A DNA stretch of 64,000 nt from Hydractinia symbiolongicarpus (taxonomy: Eukaryota > Cnidaria > Hydrozoa > Anthoathecata > Hydractiniidae): NCBI RefSeq assembly GCF_029227915.1, contig NC_079878.1:2668001-2732000 (forward strand). The letters run 5' to 3'. Both the position numbers and the translations under genes were made by a program. Below, piece after piece: positions 26,052-39,196 of the stretch; position 1 is the stretch's first letter, and every line of letters begins with the position of its first letter. The notes beneath the pieces are model-generated. The model was not told the origin of the DNA. It did no database searches and worked only from the letters and a program-made list of their open reading frames with translations.

Positions 26052-26254
26052 TAAACTCATTTCCCGAACGATTTTTTAAATTATTTTTTCACCACTAAAA
26101 CGCATGAGAACTGTAGTTTTCAGAAATGTTTTCATTTTTGATGAGACGCTGAAAAAAAGAAGTTTAATTGCCGGCAAACAACAACCCGCCATTTCCCGTA
26201 AACCCCGGACTCGGCCCATATAGTCAAAAGTATACAAAGAAAGTACCCGGGGAG
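26052..26254 (+). repeat. Recombinant monomer, ordinary left half and marker right half
   Basis: Begins as an ordinary unit (TTATTTTTTCACC, GAGAACTGTAGTTTTCAG) and becomes marker type from GCTGAAAAAAAG onward (ATTGCCGGC, CCCATATAG, CCCGGGGAG). It is followed by a remnant. It is close to the reciprocal of the recombinant at 17,736. Confidence 0.83.
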
Positions 26255-26295
26255 TAAACTCATTTCCCATGTATACAAAGAAAGTACCCTGTGAT
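26255..26295 (+). repeat. 41-bp truncated monomer, copy 8
   Basis: Only 447 bp (two monomers plus 41) from copy 7. The monomer before it (26,052-26,254) is a recombinant: its left half is ordinary and its right half is marker type. Confidence 0.95.
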
Positions 26296-28932
26296 TAAAC
26301 TCATTTCCAAAACGATTTTTTATATTATTTTTTCACCACTAAAACGCATGAGACTTGTAGTTTTCAAAAGTGTTATCATTTTTGATGAGACGCTGAATAA
26401 AAGAAGTTTAATCGCCGACAAACGAAAACCCGCGATTTCCCGTAAATCCCGGACTCGGCCCGTATAGTCAAAAGTATACAAAGAAAGTACCCTGTGATTA
26501 AACTCATTTCCCGAACGATTTTTTAAATTATTTTTTCACCACTACAACGCATGAGACTTGTAGTTTGCAGAAATGTTTTTATTTTTGATGAGACGCTTAA
26601 TAAAAGTGGTTTAATCGCCGGCAAACGAAAACCTGCGATTTCCCGTAAATCCCGGACTCGGCCGTATTGTCAAAAGTATACAAAGAAGGTACCCAGGGAA
26701 AAAACTCATTTCCCGAACGATTTTTTAATTTTTTTTTTCACCACTAAAACGCATGAGACTTGTAATTTTTAGAAATGTTTTCATTTTTGATGAGACGCTT
26801 AATGAAAGTGGTTTAATCGCCGGCAAACGAAAACCCGCGATTTCCCGTAAATCCCCGACTCGGCCCGTATAGTCAAAAGTATACAAAGAAAGTACCCAGG
26901 GAGTAAACTCATTTCCCGAACGATTTTTTAAATTATCTTTTCACCACCAAAACGCATGAGACTTGTAGTTTTCAAAAATGTTTTCATTTTTGATGAGACG
27001 CTGAATAAAAGAAGTTTAATCGCCGGAAAACGAAAACCCGCCATTTCCCGTAAACCCCGGACTCGGCCCGTATAGTCAAAAGTATACAAAGAAAGTACCC
27101 AGGGAGTAAACTCATTTCCCGAACGATTTTTTAAATTATTTTTTCACCACTAAAACGCATGGGACTTGTAGTTTACAAAAATGTTTTCATTTTTGATGAG
27201 ACTCTGAATAAAAGAAGTTTAATCGCCGGCAAAAGAAAACCTGCGATTTCCCGTAAATCCCAAGCTCGGCCCGTATAGTCAAAAGTATAAAAAGAAAGTA
27301 CCCAGGGAGTAAACTCATTTCCCGAACGATTTTTTAAATTATCTTTTCACCACTAAAACGCATGAGACTTGTAGTTTTCAAAAATGTTTTCATTTTTGAT
27401 GAGACGCTGAATAAAAGAAGTTTAATCGCCGGAAAACGAAAACCCGCCATTTCCCGTCAGCCCTGGACTCGGCCCGTATAGTCAGAAGTATACAAAGAAA
27501 GTACCCAGGGAGTAAACTTATTTCCCGAACGATTTTTTAAATTATTTTTTCACCACTAAAACGCATGGGACTTGTAGTTTACAAAAATGTTTTCATTTTT
27601 GATGAGACTCTGAATAAAAGAAGTTTAATCGCCGGCAAACGAAAACCTGCGATTTCCCGTAAATCCCGGACTCGGCCCGTATAGTCAAAAGTATATAAAG
27701 AAAGTACCCAGGGAGTAAACTCATTTCCCGAACGATTTTTTAAATTATTTTTTCACCACTAAAACGCATGAGAACTGTAGTTTTTAGAAATGTTTTCATT
27801 TTTGATGAGACGCTTAATGAAAGTGGTTTAATCGCCGGCAAACGAAAATCCGCGATTTTCCGTAAATCCCGGGCTTGGCCGGTATAGTCAAATGTATACA
27901 AAGAAAGTACCCTGTGAGTAAACTCATTTCCAAAACGATTTTTTAAAGTATCTTTTCGCCACTAAAACGCAAGAGGCTTGTAGTTTTCAAAAATGTTTTC
28001 ATTTTTGATGAGACGCTGAAAAAAAGAAGTTTAATTGCCGGCAAACAAAAACCCGCCATTTCCCGTAAATCCCGGACTCGGCCCGTATAGTCAAAAGTAT
28101 ACAAAGAAGGTACCCAGAGAGTAAACTCATTTCCCGTACGATTTTTTAAATTATCTTTTCACCACTGAAACGCATGACACTTGTAGTTTGCAGAAATGTT
28201 TTCATTTTTGATGACACGCTTAATGAAAGTGGTTTAATCGCCGGCAAACGAAAACCCGCGATTTCCCGTGAATCTCTGACTCGGCCGTATAATCAAAAGT
28301 ATACAAAGAAGGTACCCAGGGAAAAAACTCATTTCCCGAACGATTTTTTATTTTTTTTTTTCACCACTAAAACGCATGAGACTTGTAGTTTTCAAAAATG
28401 TTTTCATTTTTGATGAGACGCTGAATAAAAGAAGTTTAATCGCCGGCAAACGAAAACCCGCGACTTCCCGTAAATCCCCGACTCGGGCCGTAAAGTCAAA
28501 AGTATACAAAGAAAGTACCCAGGGAGTAAACTCATTTCCCGAACGATTTTTTAAATTATTTTTTCACCACTAAAACGCATGAGAACTGTAGTTTTCAGAA
28601 ATGTTTTCATTTTTGATGAGACGCTTAATGAAAGTGGTTTAATCGCCGGCAAACGAAAACCCGCGATTTCCCGTAAATCCCGGGCTTGGCCCGTATAGTC
28701 AAATGTATACAAAGAAAGTACCCTGTGAGTAAACTCATTTCCAAAACGATTTTTTAAAGTATCTTTTCGATACTAAAACGCATGAGACTTGCAGTTTTTA
28801 AAAATGTTTTCATTTTTGATAAGATGCTGAAAAAAAGAGGTTTAATTGCCGGCAAACAAAAACTCGCCATTTCCCGTAAACCCCGGACTCGGCCCATATA
28901 GTCAAAAGTATACAAAGAAAGTACCCGGGGAG

Positions 28933-28973
28933 TAAACTCATTTCCCATGTATACAAAGAAAGTACCCTGTGAT
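28933..28973 (+). repeat. 41-bp truncated monomer, copy 9
   Basis: The preceding marker monomer is diverged (TTCGATACT, GATAAGATGCTG, AAAACTCGCC). The CTTATT and TTTATATT monomers follow in order. Confidence 0.95.
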
Positions 28974-30394
28974 TAAACTCATTTCCAAAACGATTTTTTC
29001 AATTATTTTTTCACCACTAAAACGCATGAGACTTGTAGTTTTCAAAAATGTTTTCATTTTTGATGAGACGCTTATTAAAAGAAGTTTAATCGCCGGCAAA
29101 CGAAAACCCGCCATTTCCCGTAAACCCCGGACTCGGCCCGTATAGTCAAAAGTATACAAAGAAAGTACCCAGGGAGTAAACTTATTTCCCGAACGATTTT
29201 TTATATTATTTTTTCACCACTAAAACGCATGAGACTTGTAGTTTTCAAAAGTGTTTTCATTTTTGATGAGACGCTGAATAAAAGAAGTTTAATCGCCGGC
29301 AAACGAAAACCCGCGATTTCCCGTAAATCCCGGACTCGGCCCGTATAGTCAAAAGTATACAAAGAAGGTACCCAGAGAGTAAACTCATTTACCGAACGAT
29401 TTTTTTTTATTATTTTTTCACCACTAAAACGCATGAGACTTGTAGTTTGCAGAAATGTTTTCATTTTTGATGAGACGCTTAATGAAAGTGGTTTAATCGC
29501 CGGCAAACGAAAACCCGCGATTTCCCGTAAATCCCGGACTCGGCCGTATTGTCAAAAGTATACAAAGAAGGTACCCAGTAAAAAAACTCATTTCCCGAAC
29601 GATTTTTTAATTTTTTTTTTCACCACTAAAACACATGAGACTTGTAATTTTTAGAAATGTTTTCATTTTTGATGAGACGCTTAATGAAAGTGGTTTAATC
29701 GCCGGCAAACGAAAACCCGCGATTTCCCGTAAATCCCGGACTCGGGCCGTAAAGTCAAAAGTATACAAAGAAAGTACCCAGGGAGTAAACTCATTTCCCG
29801 AACGATTTTTTAAATTATTTTTTCACCACTAAAACGCATGAGAACTGTAGTTTTCAGAAATGTTTTCATTTTTGATGAGACGCTTAATGAAAGTGGTTTA
29901 ATCGCCGGCAAACGAAAACCCGTGATTTCCCGTAAATCCCGGGCTTGGCCCGTATAGTCAAAAGTATACAAAGAAAGTACCCAGGGAGTAAACTCATTTC
30001 CCGAACGATTTTTTAAATTATTTTTTCACCACTAAAACGCATGAGAACTGTAGTTTTTAGAAATGTTTTCATTTTTGATGAGACGCTTAATGAAAGTGGT
30101 TTAATCGCCGGCAAACGAAAACCCGCGATTTCCCGTAAATCCCGGGCTTGGCCCGTATAGTCAAATGTATACAAAGAAAGTACCCTGTGAGTAAACTCAT
30201 TTCCAAAACGATTTTTTAAAGTATCTTTTCGCCACTAAAACGCATGAGACTTGTAGTTTTCAAAAATGTTTTCATTTTTGATGAGACGCTAAAAAAAAGA
30301 AGTTTAATTGCCGGCAAACAAAAACCCGCCTTTTCCCGTAAACCCCGGACTCGGCCCATATAGTCAAAAGTATACAAAGAAAGTACCCGGGGAG

Positions 30395-30435
30395 TAAACT
30401 CATTTCCCATGTATACAAAGAAAGTACCCTGTGAT
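30395..30435 (+). repeat. 41-bp truncated monomer, copy 10
   Basis: In the left copy of the 1,462-bp duplication. It is followed at once by a monomer with GAACGTTTTTTTATATT, so the CTTATT unit has been lost. Confidence 0.95.
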
Positions 30436-31856
30436 TAAACTCATTTCCCGAACGTTTTTTTATATTATTTTTTCACCACTAAAACGCATGAGACTTGTAG
30501 TTTTCAAAAGTGTTTTCATTTTTGATGAGACGCTGAATAAAAGAAGTTTAATCGCCGGCAAACGAAAACCCGCGATTTCCCGTAAATCCCAGACTCGGCC
30601 CGTATAGTCAAAAGTATACAAAGAAGGTACCCAGAGAGTAAACTCATTTCCCGTACGACTTTTTAAATTATTTTTTCACCACTAAAACGCATGAGACTTG
30701 TAGTTTGCAGAAATGCTTTCATTTTTGATGAGACGTTTAATGAAAGTGGTTTAATCGCCGGCAAATGAAAACCCGCGATTTCAAGTAAATCCCGGACTCG
30801 GCCCGTATAGTCAAAAGTATACAAAGAAGGTACCCAGAGAGTAAACTCATTTACCGAACGATTTTTTTTTATTATTTTTTCACCACTAAAACGCATGAGA
30901 CTTGTAGTTTGCAGAAATGTTTTCATTTTTGCTGAGACGCTTAATGAAAGTGGTTTAATCGCCGGCAAACGAAAACCCGCGATTTCCCGTAAATCCCGGA
31001 CTCGGCCGTATTGTCAAAAGTATACAAAGAAGGTACCCAGTAAAAAAACTCATTTCCCGAACGATTTTTTAATTTTTTTTTTCACCACTAAAACACATGA
31101 GACTTGTAATTTTTAGAAATGTTTTCATTTTTGATGAGACGCTTAATGAAAGTGGTTTAATCGCCGGCAAACGAAAACCCGCGATTTCCCGTAAATCCCG
31201 GACTCGGGCCGTAAAGTCAAAAGTATACAAAGAAAGTACCCAGGGAGTAAACTCATTTCCCGAACGATTTTTTAAATTATTTTTTCACCACTAAAACGCA
31301 TGAGAACTGTAGTTTTCAGAAATGTTTTCATTTTTGATGAGACGCTTAATGAAAGTGGTTTAATCGCCGGCAAACGAAAACCCGCGATTTCCCGTAAATC
31401 CCGGGCTTGGCCCGTATAGTCAAAAGTATACAAAGAAAGTACCCAAGGAGTAAACTCATTTCCCGAACGATTTTTTAAATTATTTTTTCACCACTAAAAC
31501 GCATGAGAACTGTAGTTTTTAGAAATGTTTTCATTTTTGATGAGACGCTTAATGAAAGTGGTTTAATCGCCGGCAAACGAAAACCCGCGATTTCCCGTAA
31601 ATCCCGGGCTTGGCCCGTATAGTCAAATGTATACAAAGAAAGTACCCTGTGAGTAAACTCATTTCCAAAACGATTTTTTAAAGTATCTTTTCGCCACTAA
31701 AACGCATGAGACTTGTAGTTTCCAAAAATGTTTTCATTTTTGATGAGACGCTAAAAAAAAGAAGTTTAATTGCCGGCAAACAAAAACCCGCCTTTTCCCG
31801 TAAACCCCGGACTCGGCCCATATAGTCAAAAGTATACAAAGAAAGTACCCGGGGAG

Positions 31857-31897
31857 TAAACTCATTTCCCATGTATACAAAGAAAGTACCCTGTGAT
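31857..31897 (+). repeat. 41-bp truncated monomer, copy 11
   Basis: Partner of copy 10 at exactly 1,462 bp. The marker monomer before it has a private GTTTCCAAAAATG. Confidence 0.95.
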
Positions 31898-32506
31898 TAA
31901 ACTCATTTCCCGAACGTTTTTTTATATTATTTTTTCACCACTAAAACGCATGAGACTTGTAGTTTTCAAAAGTGTTTTCATTTTTGATGAGACGCTGAAT
32001 AAAAGAAGTTTAATCGCCGGCAAACGAAAACCCGCGATTTCCCGTAAATCCCAGACTCGGCCCGTATAGTCAAAAGTATACAAAGAAGGTACCCAGAGAG
32101 TAAACTCATTTCCCGTACGACTTTTTAAATTATTTTTTCACCACTAAAACGCATGAGACTTGTAGTTTGCAGAAATGCTTTCATTTTTGATGAGACGTTT
32201 AATGAAAGTGGTTTAATCGCCGGCAAATGAAAACCCGCGATTTCAAGTAAATCCCCGACTCGGCCCGTATAGTCAAAAGTATAGAAAGAAAGTACCCAGG
32301 GAGTAAACTCATTTCCCGAACGATTTTTTAAATTATCTTTTCACCACTAAAACGCATGAGACTTGTAGTTTTCAAAAATGTTTTCATTTTTGATGAGACG
32401 CTGAATAAAAGAAGTTTAATCGCCGGCAAACAAAAACCCGCCATTTCCCGTAAACCCCGGACTCGGCCCATATAGTCAAAAGTATACAAAGAAAGTACGC
32501 GGGGAG

Positions 32507-32547
32507 TAAACTCATTTCCCATGTATACAAAGAAAGTACCCTGTGAT
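32507..32547 (+). repeat. 41-bp truncated monomer, copy 12
   Basis: Preceded by GTACGCGGGGAG in a monomer (32,304-32,506) that has an ordinary left half (TTATCTTTTCACC) and a marker-type right end (CCCATATAG). Confidence 0.95.
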
Positions 32548-33155
32548 TAAACTCATTTCCCGAACGTTTTTTTATATTATTTTTTCACCACTAAAACGCA
32601 TGAGACTTGTAGTTTTCAAAAGTGTTTTCATTTTTGATGAGACGCTGAATAAAAGAAGTTTAATCGCCGGCAAACGAAAACCCGCGATTTCCCCTAAATC
32701 CCAGACTCGGCCCGTATAGTCAAAAGTATACAAAGAAGGTACCCAGAGAGTAAACTCATTTCCCGTACGACTTTTTAAATTATTTTTTCACCATCAAAAC
32801 GCATGAGACTTGTAGTTTGCAGAAATGTTTTCGTTTTTGATGAGACGTTTAATGAAAGTGGTTTAATCGCCGGCAAACGAAAACCCGCGATTTCCCGTAA
32901 ATCCCGGACTCGGCCGTATAGTCAAAAGTATACAAAGAAGGTACCCAGGGAAAAAACACATTTCCCGAACGATTTTTTAAATTTTTTTTTCACCACTAAA
33001 ACGCATGAGACTTGTAATTTTTAGAAATGTTTTCATTTTTGATGAGACGCTTAATGAAAGTGGTTTAATTGCCGGCAAACAAAAACCCGCCTTTTCCCGT
33101 AAACCCCGGACTCGGCCCATATAGTCAAAAGTATACAAAGAAAGTACCCGGGGAG

Positions 33156-33196
33156 TAAACTCATTTCCCATGTATACAAAGAAAGTACCCTGTGAT
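33156..33196 (+). repeat. 41-bp truncated monomer, copy 13
   Basis: The monomer before it (32,953-33,155) switches from a CTTAATGAAAGTGG unit to marker type near ATTGCCGGC. Confidence 0.95.
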
Positions 33197-33805
33197 TAAA
33201 CTCATTTCCCGAACGTTTTTTTATATTATTTTTTCACCACTAAAACGCATGAGACTTGTAGTTTTCAAAAGTGTTTTCATTTTTGATGAGACGCTGAATA
33301 AAAGAAGTTTAATCGCCGGCAAACGAAAACCCGCGATTTCCCGTAAATCCCAGACTCGGCCCGTATAGTCAAAAGTATACAAAGAAGGTACCCAGAGAGT
33401 AAACTCATTTCCCGTACGACTTTTTAAATTATTTTTTCACCACTAAAACGCATGAGACTTGTAGTTTGCAGAAATGCTTTCATTTTTGATGACACGTTTA
33501 ATGAAAGTGGTTTAATCGCCGGCAAATGAAAACCCGCGATTTCAAGTAAATCCCCGACTCGGCCCGTATAGTCAAAAGTATAGAAAGAAAGTACCCAGGG
33601 AGTAAACTCATTTCCCGAACGATTTTTTAAATTATCTTTTCACCACTAAAACGCATGAGACTTGTAGTTTTCAAAAATGTTTTCATTTTTGATGAGACGC
33701 TGAATAAAAGAAGTTTAATCGCCGGCAAACAAAAACCCGCCATTTCCCGTAAACCCCGGACTCGGCCCATATAGTCAAAAGTATACAAAGAAAGTACGCG
33801 GGGAG

Positions 33806-33846
33806 TAAACTCATTTCCCATGTATACAAAGAAAGTACCCTGTGAT
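33806..33846 (+). repeat. 41-bp truncated monomer, copy 14
   Basis: Partner of copy 12 at 1,299 bp; both carry the rare GTACGCGGGGAG before them. Confidence 0.95.
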
Positions 33847-33954
33847 TAAACTCATTTCCCGAACGTTTTTTTATATTATTTTTTCACCACTAAAACGCAT
33901 GAGACTTGTAGTTTTCAAAAGTGTTTTCGTTTTTGATGAGACGTTTAATGAAAG

Positions 33955-35500
33955 TGGTTTAATCGCCGGCAAACGAAAACCCGCGATTTCCCGTAAATCC
34001 CGGACTCGGCCGTATAGTCAAAAGTATACAAAGAAGGTACCCAGGGAAAAAACACATTTCCCGAACGATTTTTTAAATTTTTTTTTCACCACTAAAACGC
34101 ATGAGACTTGTAATTTTTAGAAATGTTTTCATTTTTGATGAGACGCTTAATGAAAGTGGTTTAATCGCCGGCAAACGAAAACCCGCGATTTCCCGTAAAT
34201 CCCCGACTCGGCCCGTATAGTCAAAAGTATACAAAGAAAGTACCCAGAGAGTAAACTCATTTCCCGAACGATTTTTTAAATTATCTTTTCACCACTAAAA
34301 CGCATGAGACTTGTAGTTTTCAAAAATGTTTTCATTTTTGATGAGACGCTGAATAAAAGAAGTTTAATCGCCGGCAAACGAAAACCTGCGATTTCCCGTA
34401 AACCCCGGACTCGGCCGTATTGTCAAAAGTATACAAAGAAGGTACCCAGGAAAAAAACTCATTTCCCGAACGATTTTTTAATTTTTTTTTTCACCACTAA
34501 AACACATGAGACTTGTAATTTTTAGAAATGTTTTCATTTTTGATGAGACGCTTAATGAAAGTGGTTTAATCGCCGGCAAACGAAAACCCGCGATTTCCCG
34601 TAAATCCCCGACTCGGCCCGTATAGTCAAAAGTATACAAAGAAAGTACCCAGAGAGTAAACTCATTTCCCGAACGATTTTTTAAATTATCTTTTCACCAC
34701 TAAAATGCATGAGACTTGTAATTTTTAGAAATGTTTTCATTTTTGATGAGACGCTTAATGAAAGTGGTTTAATCGCCGGCAAACGAAAACCCGCGATTTC
34801 CCGTAAATCCCGGACTCGGCCGTATAGTCAAAAGTATACAAAGAAGGTACCCAGGGAAAAAACACATTTCCCGAACGATTTTTTAAATTTTTTTTTCACC
34901 ACTAAAACGCATGAGACTTGTAATTTTTAGAAATGTTTTCATTTTTGATGAGACGCTTAATGAAAGTGGTTTAATCGCCGGCAAATGAAAACCCGCGATT
35001 TCCCGTAAATCCCCGACTCGGCCCGTATAGTCAAAAGTATACAAAGAAAGTACCCAGGGAGTAAACTCATTTCCCGAACGATTTTTTAAATTATCTTTTC
35101 ACCACTAAAACGCATGAGACTTGTAGTTTTCAAAAATGTTTTCATTTTTGATGAGACGCTGAATAAAAGAAGTTTAATCGCCGGCAAACGAAAACCTGCG
35201 ATTTCCCGTAAACCCCGGACTCGGCCGTATTGTCAAAAGTATACAAAGAAGGTACCCAGGAAAAAAACTCATTTCCCGAACGATTTTTTAATTTTTTTTT
35301 TCACCACTAAAACACATGAGACTTGTAATTTTTAGAAATGTTTTCATTTTTGATGAGACGCTTAATGAAAGTGGTTTAATCGCCGGCAAACGAAAACCCG
35401 CGATTTCCCGTAAATCCCCGACTCGGCCCGTATAGTCAAAAGTATACAAAGAAAGTACCCAGGGAGTAAACTCATTTCCCGAACGATTTTTTAAATTATT
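33955..35500 (+). repeat. 810-bp (4-monomer) period block
   Basis: The monomers from about 33,955 recur 810 bp later. Shared marks are GGGAAAAAACACATT or CAGGAAAAAAACTC starts, TTTAAATTTTTTTTTCACC, CTTGTAATTTTTAG, and AAACCTGCGATTTCCCGTAAACCCC. The second copy ends near 35,500 at a CATGGGAC unit. Confidence 0.78.
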
Positions 35501-38343
35501 TTTTCACCACTAAAACGCATGGGACTTGTAGTTTACAAAAATGTTTTCATTTTTGATGAGACTCTGAATAAAAGAAGTTTAATCGCCGGCAAACGAAAAC
35601 CTGCGATTTCCCGTAAATCCGGGACTCGGCCCGTATAGTCAAAAGTATACAAAGAAAGTACCCAGGGAGTAAACTCATTTCCCGAACGATTTTTTAAAGT
35701 ATCTTTTCGTCACTAAAACGCATGAGACTTGTAGTTTTCAAAAATGTTTTCATTTTTGATGAGACGCTAAAAAAAAGAAGTTTAATTGCCGGCAAACAAA
35801 AACCTGCCATTTCCCGTAAACCCCGGACTCGGCCCATATAGTCAAAAGTATACAAAGAAAGTACCCGGGGAGTAAACTCATTTCCCATGTATACAAAGAA
35901 AGTACCCTGTGATTAAACTCATTTCCCGAACGATTTTTTATATTATTTTTTCACCACTAAAACGCATGAGACTTGTAGTTTTCAAAAGTGTTTTCATTTT
36001 TGATGAGACGCTGAATAAAAGAAGTTTAATCGCCGGCAAACGAAAACCCGCGATTTCCCGTAAATCCCAGACTCGGCCCGTATAGTCAAAAGTATACAAA
36101 GAAGGTACCCAGAGAGTAAACTCATTTCCCGTACGACTTTTTAAATTATTTTTTCACCACTAAAACGCATGAGACTTGTAGTTTTTAAAAATGTTTTCAT
36201 TTTTGATGAGACGCTGAATAAAAGAAGTTTAATCGCCGGCAAACGAAACCCGTGACTTCCCGTAAATCCCGGATTCGGGCCGTATAGTCAAAAGTATACA
36301 AAGAAAGTACCCAGGGAGTAAACTCATTTCCCGAACGATTTTTTAAATTATCTTTTCACCACTAAAACGCATGAGACTTGTAGTTTTCAAAAATGTTTTC
36401 ATTTTTGATGAGACGCTGAATAAAAGAAGTTTAATCGCCGGAAAACGAAAACCCGCCATTTCCCGTAAACCCCGGACTCGGCCCGTATAGTCAAAAGTAT
36501 ACAAAGAAAGTACCCAGGGAGTAAACTCATTTCCCGCACGATTTTTTAAATTATTTTTTCACCACTAAAACGCATGAGACTTGTAGTTTTCAGAAATGTT
36601 TTCATTTTTGATGAGACGCTTAATGAAAGTGGTTTAATCGCCGGCAAACGAAAACCCGCGATTTCCCGTAAATCCCGGGCTTGGCCCGTATAGTCGAATG
36701 CATACAAAGAAAGTACCCAGAGAGTAAACTCATTTCCCGAACGAATTTTTAAATTATTATTTAACCACTAAAGCCCATGAGACCTGTAGTTTTTAGAAAT
36801 GTTTTCATTTTTGATGAGACGCTGAATAAAAGAAGTTTAATCGCCGGCAAACGAAAACCCGCGACTTCCCGTAAATCCCGGACTCGAGCCGTATAGTCAA
36901 AAGTATACAAAGAAAGTACCCAGGGAGTAAACTCATTTCCCGAACGATTTTTTAAATTATTTTTTCACCACTAAAACGCATGAGACTTGTAGTTCTCAGA
37001 AATGTTTTCATTTTTGATGAGACGCTTAATAAAAGTGGTTTAATCGCCGGCAAACGAAAACCCGCGATTTCCCGTAAATCCCGGGCTTGGCCCGTATAGT
37101 CGAATGCATACAAAGAAAGTACCCAGGGAGTAAACTCATTTCCCGAACGATTTTTTAAATTATTATTTAACCACTAACGCCCATGAGACCTGTAGTTTTC
37201 AGAAATGTTTTCATTTTTGATGAGACGCTGAATAAAAGAAGTTTAATCGCCGGCTAACGAAACCCGCGACTTCCCGTAAATCCCGGATTCGGGCCGTATA
37301 GTCAAAAGTATACAAAGAAAGTACCCAGGGAGTAAACTCATTTGCCGCACGATTTTTTAAATTATTTTTTCACCACTAAAACGCATGAGACTTGTAGTTT
37401 TCAGAAATGTTTTCATTTTTGATGAGACGCTTAATGAAAGTGGTTTAATCGCCGGCAAACGAAAACCCGCGACTTCCCGTAAATCCCGGACTCGAGCCGT
37501 ATAGTCAAAAGTATACAAAGAAAGTACCCAGGGAGTAAACTCATTTCCCGAACGATTTTTAAATTATTTTTTCACCACTAAAACGCATGAGACTTGTAGT
37601 TTTCAGAAATGTTTTCATTTTTGATGAGACGCTGAATAAAAGAAGTTTAATCGCCGGCAAACGAAAACCCGCGACTTCCCGTAAATCCCGGACTCGAGCC
37701 GTATAGTCAAAAGTATACAAAGAAAGTACCCAGGGAGTAAACTCATTTCCTGAACGATTTTTTAAATTATTTTTTCACCACTAAAACGCATGAGACTTGT
37801 AGTTTTCAGAAATGTTTTCATTTTTGATGAGACGCTTAATGAAAGTGGTTTAATCGCCGGCAAACGAAAACCCGCGATTTCCCGTAAATCCCGGGCTTGG
37901 CCCGTATAGTCGAATGCATACAAAGAAAGTACCCAGGGAGTAAACTCATTTCCCGAACGATTTTTTAAATTAATATTTAACCACTAACGCCCATGAGACC
38001 TGTAGTTTTCAGAAATGTTTTCATTTTTGATGAGACGCTTAATGAAAGTGGTTTAATCGCCGGCAAACGAAAACCCGGACTTCCCGAAATCCCCGACTCG
38101 GCCCGTAAAGTCAAAAGTATACAAAGAAAGTACCCAGGGAGTAAACACATTTCCCGAACGATTTTTTAAATTATTTTTTCACCACTAAAACGCATGAGAC
38201 TTGTAATTTTTAGAAATGTTTTCATTTTTGATGAGACGTTTAATGAAAGTGGTTTAATCGCCGGCAAACGAAAACCCGCGATTTCGGGAAATCCTGGGCT
38301 TGGCCCGTATAGTCAAATGTATACAAAGAAAGTACCCTGTGAG
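35501..38343 (+). repeat. Mixed segment rich in GTCGAATGCATAC monomers
   Basis: Alternates units ending GGGCTTGGCCCGTATAGTCGAATGCATAC with units having TTATTATTTAACCACTAA and GCCCATGAGACC, and units with GACTCGAGCC. The remnant at 35,873 lies inside. Some units carry CAACCCGGACTTCCC-like one- or two-base losses. No foreign sequence is seen. Confidence 0.82.
35873..35913 (+). repeat. 41-bp truncated monomer, copy 15
   Basis: Preceded by a marker monomer with TTTTCGTCACT and AAACCTGCC. Followed directly by a TTTATATT monomer. Confidence 0.95.
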
Positions 38344-38546
38344 TAAACTCATTTCCAAAACTATTTTTTAAATTATCTTTTCACCACTAAAACGCATGAG
38401 ACTTGTAGTTTTCAAAAATGTTTTCATTTTTGATGAGACGCTGAATAAAAGAAGTTTAATCGCCGGCAAACGAAAACCCGCGATTTCCCGTAAATCCCGG
38501 GCTTGGCCCGTATAGTCAAAAGTATACAAAGAAAGTACCCGGGGAG

Positions 38547-38587
38547 TAAACTCATTTCCCATGTATACAAAGAAAGTACCCTGTGAT
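38547..38587 (+). repeat. 41-bp truncated monomer, copy 16
   Basis: The monomer before it (38,344-38,546) is non-marker almost throughout (GGGCTTGGCCCG) and matches the marker type only at its end, CCCGGGGAG. A CTTATT monomer follows. Confidence 0.95.
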
Positions 38588-39196
38588 TAAACTCATTTCC
38601 AAAACGATTTTTTAAATTATTTTTTCACCACTAAAACGCATGAGACTTGTAGTTTTCAAAAATGTTTTCATTTTTGATGAGACGCTTATTAAAAGAAGTT
38701 TAATCGCCGGCAAACGAAAACCCGCCATTTCCCGTAAACCCCGGACTCGGCCCGTATAGTCAAAAGTATACAAAGAAAGTACCCAGGGAGTAAACTCATT
38801 TCCCGAACAATTTTTTAAATTATTTTTTCACCACTAAAACGCATGAGACTTGTAGTTTGCAGAAATGTTTTCATTTTTGATGAGACGCTTAATGAAAGTG
38901 GTTTAATCGCCGGCAAACGAAAACCCGCGATTTCCCGTAAATCCCCGACTCGGCCCGTATAGTCAAAAGTATACAAAGAAAGTACCCAGGGAGTAAACTC
39001 ATTTCCCGAACGATTTTTTAAATTATTTTTTCACCACTAAAACGCATGAGAACTGTAGTTTTCAGAAATGTTTTCATTTTTGATGAGACGCTTAATGAAA
39101 GTGGTTTAATCGCCGGCAAACGAAAACCCGCGTATTCCCGTAAATCCCGGCCTTGGCCTGTATAGTCAAATGTATACAAAGAAAGTACCCTGTGAG

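Larger units (their letters stand above)
23616..29324 (+). repeat. Mixed segment with four remnants
   Basis: Holds remnants at 24,143, 25,808, 26,255 and 28,933, alternating with CATGGGAC and CTTAATGAAAGTGG monomers. A dimer-length step of 447 bp at 25.8-26.3 kb is the shortest spacing in the window. No non-satellite sequence is visible. Confidence 0.85.
29325..32248 (+). repeat. Tandem duplication of a 1,462-bp unit (7 monomers plus 41 bp)
   Basis: The copies are about 29,325-30,786 and 30,787-32,248. They share the long T run in CATTTACCGAACG plus T9-10 (about 29,391 and 30,853), the altered start CCAGTAAAAAAACTC, and the remnants at 30,395 and 31,857. Left of the edges the units differ (GTTTTCAAAAGTG against GTTTGCAGAAATGC). 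Confidence 0.88.
31767..34120 (+). repeat. 1,299-bp period block with one monomer missing from the second copy
   Basis: From about 31,767 to 33,065 and again from 33,066 the order of variants is the same at 1,299 bp offset, including two remnants each (31,857/32,507 and 33,156/33,806). Near 33,928 the offset drops to about 1,096 bp at GTTTTCGTTTTTGATG, so one 203-bp monomer is absent from the second copy. This block overlaps the right end of the 1,462-bp duplication, so events are nested. Confidence 0.8.
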
